Source: JOPF133 sp052144935 (GTDB lineage: Bacteria > Acidobacteriota > Terriglobia > Bryobacterales > Bryobacteraceae). Taken from it: a stretch of DNA of 64,000 nucleotides. The DNA is taken from assembly GCA_052144935.1 (NCBI GenBank), contig JBKQPR010000179.1, positions 1 to 64,000 on the forward strand. The letters run 5' to 3'. Of the stretch, positions 1 through 7,603 are shown in pieces (position 1 is the stretch's first letter; each line of letters begins with the position of its first letter). The notes under the pieces were generated by a model. It was not told the origin of the DNA, made no database searches, and was given only the letters and a program-made list of their open reading frames with translations. Position numbers and translations under genes: made by a program.

Positions 1-67
1 GGAGCCGTTGGCTGGCTGAAGCCTGCCCCACAGTGAAGAGGTGGGATAAGCAAGAGGAGGTTCAAAG

Positions 68-1366
68 ATGAATCGGAGAGACTTTTTGGCGGCCACGGTG
101 GTGTCCGCCGCCAGCGCCGGCGCCGCCGACCAACTGGCCTTGAACGGCGGTACACCGGTGCGCGCCAAACCGCTGGCGGGCCCGAATTGGGGACCGCAAT
201 ACTACGACGACAAAGAGCAGACGCAACTTACGGAGGTGCTCGAAAGCCGGAATCCTTTCCGCTTCAGCAACCCGCTGGATAAATCGAAGGTGGCGATCTT
301 CGAGAACGAGTACGCCGCGCGCATGCGGACGAAATATGCGCTGGCGGTGACGTCCGGAACGGCGGCCCTGCATACCGCCATGGCGGCGCTGGAAGTCGGC
401 CCGGGCGATGAGGTGATTCTTCCCGCCTGGACCTGGTACTCCTGCTACAACACGATTATTCAGGCCGGCGGGCTGCCGGTGTTTGCCGAAATCGACGAAT
501 CGTTCAACCTCGATCCCAATGACATCGAACACCGGATCACGCCACAGACCAAAGTCATCATGGCGGTACACCTGCAAGGCAACCCGGCCGAAATGGACCC
601 GATCCTGGAGATCGCGCGCAAGCACCGGCTGAAGGTTCTGGAGGATGCCAGCCAGAGCGTGGGCGCGAGTTACAAAGGGCGGCCGCTGGGGTCCATGGGC
701 GATATCGGCATTTATAGCCTGCAACAAAGCAAGACGATCACCGCCGGAGAAGGCGGCGCGGTGGTCACCAGCGACGCGTATTTGTACGAGCGCGCCTGCC
801 GGTTTCACGACATCACGGTGCGCCGCGACTTCCCCACCAAGCTCCGTTTCCTGCCGGGGCTGAATTACCGGATGAACGAATTCACGGGCGGAGTGTTGCT
901 GGCGCAGTTGCGCAAGCTGGATACCATCATTGGCGACGTGCGGAGGAACGCCCGCCGCGTTTATCGGGGGATTAGCGACCTTCCGGCAACGCATCTGCGG
1001 CGCTTGCCCGACCCGGATGGCGAACTAGGCACAGGGATCTTCCTGGGATTTCGAACCAAGGAAGCGCGCGACCGTTATCAGCAGGCGATGAAGGCGGAGG
1101 GCGTGCCGGTGGCCGGGCCGGGCGGCTCCGTGATTCTGCCGGTGGTCCCGGAGATTGAGCAGAAAGTGACGGTGACGCCGCGGTGGCCGTCGTTCGCATC
1201 CGACCGCGGCCAATCCATTCGCTACGGGCGCGAGTGCTGCCCGCGAACGATCGACATCCTGAGCCGGTTTGCGGGAGTGATGATGAGCCCGAAGTATAGC
1301 GAGCGCGACACCGGCGATGCGGTGGCCGCGATCCGCAAGGTTTACCCGGCTGTCGTCAGCGGATGA
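68..1366 (+). CDS. DegT/DnrJ/EryC1/StrS-family PLP-dependent aminotransferase-like protein
   Basis: The 432-aa protein has the fold-type I PLP layout of the DegT/DnrJ/EryC1/StrS family, whose members mostly transaminate keto-sugars. The cofactor lysine is K222 in the motif SLQQSKTITAGEGG, the PLP-contacting Asp-Ala-Ser-Gln lies near residue 193, and TSGTAALH near residue 95 binds the phosphate. The N-terminus MNRRDFLAATVVSAAS resembles a Tat leader (RRDFL plus a hydrophobic Ala-rich stretch), unusual for this cytosolic family but common for acidobacterial oxidoreductases and their neighbours. The start is supported by AGGAGG just upstream (56-61). No sugar-biosynthesis genes flank it, so the substrate is unknown. 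Family certain; export and substrate are inference. Confidence 0.9.
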   Translation: MNRRDFLAATVVSAASAGAADQLALNGGTPVRAKPLAGPNWGPQYYDDKEQTQLTEVLESRNPFRFSNPLDKSKVAIFENEYAARMRTKYALAVTSGTAALHTAMAALEVGPGDEVILPAWTWYSCYNTIIQAGGLPVFAEIDESFNLDPNDIEHRITPQTKVIMAVHLQGNPAEMDPILEIARKHRLKVLEDASQSVGASYKGRPLGSMGDIGIYSLQQSKTITAGEGGAVVTSDAYLYERACRFHDITVRRDFPTKLRFLPGLNYRMNEFTGGVLLAQLRKLDTIIGDVRRNARRVYRGISDLPATHLRRLPDPDGELGTGIFLGFRTKEARDRYQQAMKAEGVPVAGPGGSVILPVVPEIEQKVTVTPRWPSFASDRGQSIRYGRECCPRTIDILSRFAGVMMSPKYSERDTGDAVAAIRKVYPAVVSG

Positions 1367-1393
1367 GCCGCCGAAAAAACCGAAAAAGACCTG

Positions 1394-1478
1394 ACGCGGA
1401 GACGCGGAGGCGCGGAGAAAAAAACCGGGAAGGCCTGGAATTGTGTCCCCGGCGTTTTTGTCCGCGCCTCTGCGTCCG
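1394..1478. repeat. inverted repeat of the CGCGGAG/CTCCGCG type
   Basis: Two arms face each other: ACGCGGAGGCGCGGA at 1402-1416 and TCCGCGCCTCTGCGT at 1461-1475, matching at 14 of 15 positions with a loop of about 44 bases. It lies between convergent genes and could form a long hairpin. It may act as a bidirectional terminator or be a copy of a dispersed intergenic repeat; there is no U-run directly after either arm. Confidence 0.6.
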
Positions 1479-1492
1479 GAGGTACCGCGCCC

Positions 1493-2032
1493 TTACCCCT
1501 TGCCCGGCTGATCCAGAGCCCTTCCCATGGCCAGGGCGCGCTGGTACCGCTCGGCCGCCTTCTCCGGCATATGGGAAACCACCGCGGTCACGATGCTTCC
1601 CGCTATCATCTTCTGCGCGGTATGCGGCGGCGGCGGCGTCTCGGGAGCTTCCGGCGGACTGAGACTGCCTCCGCTCATGAAAACGGCCATCGCCACCAGG
1701 TACGACGGTCCCCTCGTCTTGGCTTTATCGGCGGCGTCCCTGGCCGCCCGCCGGGTGGAGTCGGTGGGAGCCTTGATCCACTGTTCGGAAGCCTCCAGCG
1801 GTTCGTCTTTCGGCTCCTTGCGATCCGGCGCCCGCAGCTCCCGCACGCAGGCGCAGGCCCATTTCACGCCGGCGTCAATGGCGAGCTTATGCGCCAGAAA
1901 CCGTACGGCGTCCTGGAACAGTTGTTGCTTCTCCAGGCTGTCCAGGTAAGCGGAAGGAGTAGAATCCTCCTTCACCAAGGCGAGGGCGCCCGCGCTCAAA
2001 TTCGAAATTTCGCTGATTTCCTTGACTGTCAT
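1493..2032 (-). CDS. DUF6931-type T6SS-associated protein
   Basis: A 179-aa soluble protein at the end of the minus-strand T6SS block, starting one base past the vgrG stop, so probably translationally coupled. Its pattern matches what I recall of DUF6931, a T6SS-linked family of unknown role: an N-terminal YLDSLEKQQLFQDAVRFLAH stretch, KWACACVRE in the middle, a helical Lys/Ala segment, then FMSGGSLSPPEAPE and a C-terminal ERYQRALAMG. There is no signal peptide or membrane segment. Position next to VgrG would fit an adaptor or accessory role, but that is inference. The family assignment comes from memory of conserved motifs, not a search. Confidence 0.75.
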   Translation of the reverse strand: MTVKEISEISNLSAGALALVKEDSTPSAYLDSLEKQQLFQDAVRFLAHKLAIDAGVKWACACVRELRAPDRKEPKDEPLEASEQWIKAPTDSTRRAARDAADKAKTRGPSYLVAMAVFMSGGSLSPPEAPETPPPPHTAQKMIAGSIVTAVVSHMPEKAAERYQRALAMGRALDQPGKG

Positions 2033-2033
2033 A

Positions 2034-3941
2034 TCAACTGTTGATCATGGTGATGCCGCCAGTCAAGGTGAGCATGGCGTCACCGTCCAACGTAATCATG
2101 GTTCCCGAAATCTGGATCATCGTCGCCTGAATCGTCACGCCCATCTGGTTGATCGTAATGCTGTTGTCGCCCACTGTCAGGGTGATCGACTGCATGGCGG
2201 TGATCGACACACTGCCCAGGCTCGCCGTGGTGCTCTGGTTGCCCTGAGAGATGGTGATGTCCATATCCTGTACGATGGTCTCGGTGTGCGAGCCGTCCAC
2301 GTTGATGGTCCGGTTATTCTGAACCGTTTGCGTGTCGTCATGTTCCACCATGGTTTCCATGTCCTTTTGGGCGTGCATGGTAAACATTTCCTGGCCCATC
2401 ATGTCCTCCATGCGAATCTCGTTGAAGTCGCTGGAGCCGCCCCCTTTGCTGCTGCGGGATTTGATGCCCGACTGCGTCTGGTTGTCGGGCAGAGTGTAGG
2501 GCGGCATCTGGTCGGCGTTGTAGACGCGGCCGATGATGACGGGATTGTCCGGATTGCCTTCCAGGAAATCCACCAGCACCTCCTGGCCGATGCGCGGAAC
2601 TTGAATCCCGCCCCAGCCCTTGCCGGCCCACACTTGGGACACCCGGATCCAACAGGAGCTGTCTTCGTTTTTCTGGCCATCCCGATCCCAATAGAACTGT
2701 ACTTTGACGCGGCCGTATTTGTCACACCAGATTTCTTCGCCGGCTTTGCCGACGACCAGGGCGGGCTGCGGTCCTTTCACCGTCGGCCGCGGAGTCTTGC
2801 GTGGCGGCCGGTAGGGAACGGATTTGGGCATGGCTGAGAAGTTATTGCTGTAGCCGTGAGACAGACCCGTGCCCTGGCGGTAGGTGGCATCGACGGCCTG
2901 GTGGGAAACCGACGTCAGGAAGTAGTCCTGGTTGCTGTCGTCCCGGGGGTGGCCTGTCAATTTGAAGTTACTTCCCGCCTGGAAGCCGCGGCAACCGCTT
3001 GTTCCGTTCGTTACGAACTGCTGGGCTTCACGCTCTTCCAACCGGATGGTGGCGTACCGGTCTCCATCCGACTTTTCGGTGTACTCGCCCGGATAGTCGT
3101 AGGCCTCCTCGTTTTCGCCCGTCAAAGTGGCCATCAGGCTGACAGAAGGCTTCTCAAAGTTGTAATCGGTGTGCGCCACTTGCCCGGTATGGGCTGCCTC
3201 AACGCGGTCCATGTCCCCCACCCCCCCCTCGTTCACGCCTACCTCGCCTGCCGGGTGGAAAGCATATTCCGCGGACGGTTGGTTGGAACAAGCAGGCTGG
3301 AGGGAACTCTTGTCGGCGAAAACCATGGTGTGTTTGGAGTCGGTGTGCTCGAAGTTGTAAAAGATCCCCTCCTCCTCCAACAACCGGGAAATGAAATCCA
3401 TGCTGCTTTCGCGGTATTGGACGCAATACTCCCGAGGCGGGTAGCTGCCGTTCGTGCGGAAGGAATAGTCCGGGACGCCGTTATCTTTCAACACTTTTCC
3501 CACGATGTCGGGGACTGTCATATTCTGGAACATCTTGCAATTGGAGTCCAACTTCAGGAAATGCGCCTTGGGCACAACCACGCCTTCATAGGCAGTCACA
3601 TCCTGCGAAGAGGTCTTGCTGACCCTTTTCTGAGGCGTGTTCCCACTACCGCCCTGAGGTGTGTTATCACTCGGGTCGCCTTGCCTGGTTTGCGAGATAC
3701 TCTTGAAGACGCCGTTAAACTTCCGCTCGGTGCCATCCGATTGGTAGACGGTGATGGTGGCCGACGTACGCAGAAGCGACTTGATGTCCACCGAATTATT
3801 GGTGGACAACATGGTGACATTGAATTCGAAAAGCGACGAGACCGCCTCGGTGCCGGAGAATTTCTCCAGCACCAGTTCGGTGTCACCCAGCGTCGTCTGG
3901 ATCTTTAAAATTCGAACGTCTTGCTTGTACGTTATTGCCAT
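2034..3941 (-). CDS. tssI: T6SS spike protein VgrG (TssI)
   Basis: The 635-aa protein forms the trimeric needle tip at the end of the Hcp tube. The first ~370 residues are the gp27-like part (LGDTELVLEKFSGTEAVSSLFEF, then CVQYRESSMDFISRLLEEEG). A gp5-like OB domain follows around 395-490 (GRVKVQFYWDRDG, VSQVWAGKGWGG, PRIGQEVLVDFLEGNPDNP). The end is a repetitive Thr/Ile-rich beta-prism (TITLDGDAMLTLTGG) without an extra effector domain, so this is a structural VgrG likely loaded through PAAR or Hcp cargo. AAGGAGGG sits 4-5 bases before the ATG. The DUF6931 gene follows directly. Identity is secure. Confidence 0.97.
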   Translation of the reverse strand: MAITYKQDVRILKIQTTLGDTELVLEKFSGTEAVSSLFEFNVTMLSTNNSVDIKSLLRTSATITVYQSDGTERKFNGVFKSISQTRQGDPSDNTPQGGSGNTPQKRVSKTSSQDVTAYEGVVVPKAHFLKLDSNCKMFQNMTVPDIVGKVLKDNGVPDYSFRTNGSYPPREYCVQYRESSMDFISRLLEEEGIFYNFEHTDSKHTMVFADKSSLQPACSNQPSAEYAFHPAGEVGVNEGGVGDMDRVEAAHTGQVAHTDYNFEKPSVSLMATLTGENEEAYDYPGEYTEKSDGDRYATIRLEEREAQQFVTNGTSGCRGFQAGSNFKLTGHPRDDSNQDYFLTSVSHQAVDATYRQGTGLSHGYSNNFSAMPKSVPYRPPRKTPRPTVKGPQPALVVGKAGEEIWCDKYGRVKVQFYWDRDGQKNEDSSCWIRVSQVWAGKGWGGIQVPRIGQEVLVDFLEGNPDNPVIIGRVYNADQMPPYTLPDNQTQSGIKSRSSKGGGSSDFNEIRMEDMMGQEMFTMHAQKDMETMVEHDDTQTVQNNRTINVDGSHTETIVQDMDITISQGNQSTTASLGSVSITAMQSITLTVGDNSITINQMGVTIQATMIQISGTMITLDGDAMLTLTGGITMINS

Positions 3942-4268
3942 GGGTCCCTCCTTGAAGATAAGCGCCCCAAGCTTGGCACGCCTACGCTAGCGGCCCGCGT
4001 GCCGTTGCCGCCCACTCGCCCCGCCTTCCCAACCGGGCCGGCCAGGATCCCCTGGCCTCGGCGCGATTCGCCGCGGACCGCTCCCTGACGGGATGCCCTC
4101 GGGGCCCGGCTCTTCAACCCACACCGAATCAGCGCCGATTGTAGCCGAGCCGCGACCGTCGGAAGGTGTGAAAAACTCGGGCGGACGGTCGGGTCGGGCC
4201 TCGGGGAGCGATTGACGCCGCCCAACTGCCAAGGACCGAAAACAGGTATGCACCCCTCTGTCGCCATC
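3942..4268. other. 327-bp gap between tssG and vgrG with no convincing gene
   Basis: This stretch separates the tssG stop from the vgrG start within the minus-strand block. The open frames crossing it are Arg/Pro/Gly-rich and look like GC-driven random frames. It probably carries the vgrG leader and perhaps a promoter or terminator; I cannot point to a clear -35/-10 pair. Confidence 0.4.
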
Positions 4269-5312
4269 TCAAGCTCCCAGTAATAGAATAGCGTCGCCGG
4301 GATTGCGATCGAAGTCCTCGTGCGACTTCATCCAGGTGTGCCAACCCAGGCACAAGGCAGCCTCAGCCGGATTGCGCAGTTGACAAGCCGGCACGTCCTC
4401 GCGGCGCAGAATCAATTGAACTTCAAATTCCAGATCGTTCCCGCAAAAGCTGCGCACTATGGCCTTCAACATGGGCCACTCGGGGCCGGTTGGCAGGAAA
4501 TCGTTATACCGCGCGGCATCCAAGGGACCCAGTTTGAGCCTGACCCGCGACCCCCGATCCCAGACTTCTTCCCCCACGACCGCGCCAAATCCGAGTATGG
4601 TGGATTCGGGCTGATCGCCCCCGAAAACGCAGTGGTCCGGATCGGCCAGGCGGCGCCACGTTCCGATAAATGGCTCCACTTCAACGGGGATGTCGAAATA
4701 GTCGCCGAGAACGGACTCCAGGGCCACAGCGGATTTCGGAATCGGAGCGAACAGCCCGGCGTAATAGAGGAAGGTTTCGTCTTCCACCGGCTGGCGGCCA
4801 CGGATGCCTGGCGTTCCAAACCCGATCGCGGAATAGAGGCAGTGGGTCAGGGGATCGTTTCGGTCGCGCTCGTAAGCCACTGTAAAGTGATTTCTCTCCC
4901 ATGCCTGATAGAAGAAAGACGTCAGACGATGGTTGAAGATGTTGAGGAACTCCAGCAGAGTGGAGTCTTTGGCGCGTAATCTGGTGCCGATCAGCTCGGT
5001 GATGTAATTGGGGAGCGCCCCCAGTGGACCGACCAGCCCCATGAAGTTGATCACCATGGCAGGCGGGGCGTCCGGCCTCTCCGTCAGGGAATGGATGGAG
5101 CTGGCCGGGAAATGCAGGATCGGGTGGGCGCCGAAGCGCACCACTTCGTTATGGGGATGGCTGTGGCGCCCCACCGGGGACCGGCCAGGCTGCAGCCACC
5201 CCAGCACGCGCACCGCCTGGAAGAAGTCGAACTCGTAGGGCTCGCGGAAGAGGTTTTGGCGCACTTTCGCCAGCGCTACATCAGGATTTTCTGTCCCGCT
5301 CGCGGCGGCCAT
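4269..5312 (-). CDS. tssG: T6SS baseplate protein TssG
   Basis: A 347-aa baseplate subunit (ImpH/VasB family) that forms the TssF2G wedge and contacts TssK. The start chosen is the ATG at 5312 giving MAAASGTENPDVALAKVRQN; a longer upstream frame exists but overlaps tssF in the wrong frame. Family motifs include REPYEFDFFQAVRVL near residue 25, VVRFGAHPILHFPAS near 60, the MGLVGPLGALPNYITEL block near 100, and FNHRLTSFFYQAWER near 140. It overlaps the 3' end of tssF by 37 bp, so the two are translationally coupled, which fits their fixed stoichiometry. Confidence 0.95.
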   Translation of the reverse strand: MAAASGTENPDVALAKVRQNLFREPYEFDFFQAVRVLGWLQPGRSPVGRHSHPHNEVVRFGAHPILHFPASSIHSLTERPDAPPAMVINFMGLVGPLGALPNYITELIGTRLRAKDSTLLEFLNIFNHRLTSFFYQAWERNHFTVAYERDRNDPLTHCLYSAIGFGTPGIRGRQPVEDETFLYYAGLFAPIPKSAVALESVLGDYFDIPVEVEPFIGTWRRLADPDHCVFGGDQPESTILGFGAVVGEEVWDRGSRVRLKLGPLDAARYNDFLPTGPEWPMLKAIVRSFCGNDLEFEVQLILRREDVPACQLRNPAEAALCLGWHTWMKSHEDFDRNPGDAILLLGA

Positions 5313-7111
5313 TGCTTGAGAACCTTCTTTCGTTGTCGTGTGCGCACAACCAGTTGGCTGAAGCTGTTCATGGAAGTGTACAACCCCAGAAAGACATCTA
5401 TGACGGCGGCAAAGGTGTAAGCACCCGTGCCGGCGAACTGCTCTTCGTCCAGTTCCAATTCCACGCGTGTCCCGCGCGCGAAACTGACCCCGTAGGCCGA
5501 AGTCAGGCGGGCAAAGTGCGGCTCGCTGCGAAGATTGAGAATTCCGTCGATCTGCTTTTCCGCGGACTTCGAGCCGGTGAAATTGTGCAGGCGCAGGATT
5601 TCCCGAAAAGCATCGGCCCCTTCCGATACCAGGGAAAGATAGTTGAGAGAAAGCTTGGAAACCAGGCGCCAGAGGAGGCCGTGTTGCGAAGGCGGCTGCA
5701 GAGCTTCGGTCGGCTTGGTGAGCGCCACGATCCGGGTAATCGGACCTCCGCTCCCCAACTGAAAATCGCCCTCCTCGTGTCCGAAAGGCAGGCGAGAGGG
5801 CAATTCCCCATTGCTGCAGGTGAGCCGGATAGTGACGGTGTCCTTGTCGGGCGTCTTGGTCGACCCGGTCAGATCCACAAACGTGATGTAAACGTCGGAG
5901 GCCTTGTTGGTCCGCCAACTGGAGAGTTTTCGGGTACTGTGCCAGAACGTTTGCGTGGCGGCGTTGGCGGAGTGGCGGTGAGAGTAGAAGGGCTCGTAGG
6001 GGAAAGTCTCCGAGGCGCCGCTCATGACGCCAACCACGCTATCGATGGAAAAAATATCGAGCGATTCTTCGCGCCGCGCATCCGAGACGATCCGGTATTC
6101 GAAGCGCTTCTGCTCCATGAGGATAGGTTCGGCAACCTGTTCGAAGAGGTTGACCACTGGGGCGCAACTCAGCCGGAAGGTGCTGCGGGTGACTCCCAGT
6201 TCCAGCGTCTGGCGGCGGTCGCTGCGCTCGAAGTCGGAAAGGAAAAACAGGAGCTCGATTTTGTCGCCGAAATCCGCCGCGGCCAGATTTTCGAAGCCCG
6301 ACAGATCCAGGAAGCAGAACTTCTCGGGAAAAGCGAAGTACTCCTCCAGCAACCGGTAGCCCCAGAAACTGCGCCTGGGAAAGGGAAGCAGGCCTTCGTC
6401 CGCTTTGAAACCGATTTGGCGGAGCGATCCCGTCGGGAACACCACGGTTTTTTTGGCCGGAGCCGCCAGATCGCGCGCCATCACCTGGATGCAGTTATTG
6501 CAGAGCAGCTCGATCAGGCCGTTGACCACGGTGCCATCGCCCCGCAGAAACAGGCGGAGGGTCTTGAGGTCGAGTTTTGAGAAGCGGACATCGGGAAAGC
6601 AGTGTATTTCGAGACGGATCACGGCGGCCGCGCCGCTCGAGGGCGCGGGAGGCTGGAGGCGATCGGCCGACCTCCAATCGGCGGCCTTGACTTCCAGGGG
6701 CCACAAGGTGGTGTCGTAGCACGTCTGGAATTTGCAGGGCGTACCCATCACGGGGGCCGAGTAGAGCAGCGACCCCTTCGGAATCGGCAGGCCGCTCATC
6801 ACTTTCCCCTGTTCCGGGTCGAGGTGGAACTCCACCACGGAGGCCGAAGGGATGGGGCGAAGGTAGTAAGGATACAGGATCGAGAGCAGCGATTCGACAA
6901 TTTCCGGAAACTCGTCGTCGATCTTCAGATAGATGCGCGCGGCCAGGAACGCGAAGCCCTCCAGAATGCGCTCTACGTGGGGATCTTCGCATTTGCCGGC
7001 CTCCAGCAGGAGGCGGCTGGCCACCTTGGGGTACTTGGCCGCAAATTCAGCGGCCAGGTAGCGCAGATAGGTGAGCTCCTGGGAATAGTGAAACAGCAGT
7101 TCGTCGCGCAC
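5276..7111 (-). CDS. tssF: T6SS baseplate protein TssF
   Basis: The 611-aa ImpG/VasA-family protein is the main baseplate wedge subunit. It begins with GTG: RDELLFHYSQELTYLRYLAAEFAAKYPKVASRL, the conserved TssF start, followed by DPHVERILEGFAFLAARIYLKIDDEFPE and the LYPYYLRPIPS block. The C-terminus carries FARGTRVELELDEEQFAGTGAYTFAAVIDVFLGLYTSMNSFSQLVVRT in pieces typical of the family. Length is normal. It starts one base after the tssE stop and overlaps tssG, as in most T6SS clusters. Identity is secure. Confidence 0.96.
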   Translation of the reverse strand: MRDELLFHYSQELTYLRYLAAEFAAKYPKVASRLLLEAGKCEDPHVERILEGFAFLAARIYLKIDDEFPEIVESLLSILYPYYLRPIPSASVVEFHLDPEQGKVMSGLPIPKGSLLYSAPVMGTPCKFQTCYDTTLWPLEVKAADWRSADRLQPPAPSSGAAAVIRLEIHCFPDVRFSKLDLKTLRLFLRGDGTVVNGLIELLCNNCIQVMARDLAAPAKKTVVFPTGSLRQIGFKADEGLLPFPRRSFWGYRLLEEYFAFPEKFCFLDLSGFENLAAADFGDKIELLFFLSDFERSDRRQTLELGVTRSTFRLSCAPVVNLFEQVAEPILMEQKRFEYRIVSDARREESLDIFSIDSVVGVMSGASETFPYEPFYSHRHSANAATQTFWHSTRKLSSWRTNKASDVYITFVDLTGSTKTPDKDTVTIRLTCSNGELPSRLPFGHEEGDFQLGSGGPITRIVALTKPTEALQPPSQHGLLWRLVSKLSLNYLSLVSEGADAFREILRLHNFTGSKSAEKQIDGILNLRSEPHFARLTSAYGVSFARGTRVELELDEEQFAGTGAYTFAAVIDVFLGLYTSMNSFSQLVVRTRQRKKVLKQWPPRAGQKILM

Positions 7112-7112
7112 G

Positions 7113-7601
7113 CTAGGAATCCTTCACGCTGTACTCGCCCTTGGTGATCTCCAGGACCGTATCGAAAGAGATGCGCTCCGGAGCCGGCTCGATCATGAGC
7201 ATCGCTTCCACATGGAACGTGATGGCCTGGCGGGTACTCGCGTACGGTTCCGTGCTGGTCACTCGGGCGCGCGCGAGGCGCGGTTCGAACAGCTTGATGG
7301 ACGCCTCCAGGGCACGCATCAGCCGCTGTTCATCGCTGGCATTCTGGAGAGAAATGCTGGCGATGTCCGGAAGGCCGAAAAACAGCACGGAGCGCTTCGC
7401 CTCCTCGCAGAATTCGGGAACCTCGATGGGCATGCGGGTAGTGTTGAGGAGGTATTCCAGGTCCCGCTTGACGGCCAGGCGGAACCGCCGCAGCGATTCC
7501 GGACGACTGAGGGCAACCTCGTTGCGGTTTTGCGGTTCGTTGTCGATCAACCTGTCGAGCAGGCCTTGCTCAATGTTCTTGGTGAACTTGGGATTGGCCA
7601 T
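7113..7601 (-). CDS. tssE: T6SS baseplate protein TssE (gp25-like)
   Basis: A 162-aa GPW/gp25-family protein that joins the baseplate wedge to the first sheath ring. The gp25 signature is visible: a Leu/Arg-rich N-terminus (LLDRLIDNEP, RRFRLAVKRDLEYLLNTTRMP), then VLFFGLPDIASISLQNASDEQRLMRALEASIKLFEPRLARARV. The conserved EPRL motif near residue 110 is present. It lies directly between tssA and tssF in the minus-strand operon. Confidence 0.95.
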   Translation of the reverse strand: MANPKFTKNIEQGLLDRLIDNEPQNRNEVALSRPESLRRFRLAVKRDLEYLLNTTRMPIEVPEFCEEAKRSVLFFGLPDIASISLQNASDEQRLMRALEASIKLFEPRLARARVTSTEPYASTRQAITFHVEAMLMIEPAPERISFDTVLEITKGEYSVKDS

Positions 7602-7603
7602 TT

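Noticed and set aside
3932..4267. Gene between vgrG and tssG
   Set aside because: Arg/Pro/Gly-rich, no ribosome site, and its 3' end overlaps the vgrG start.
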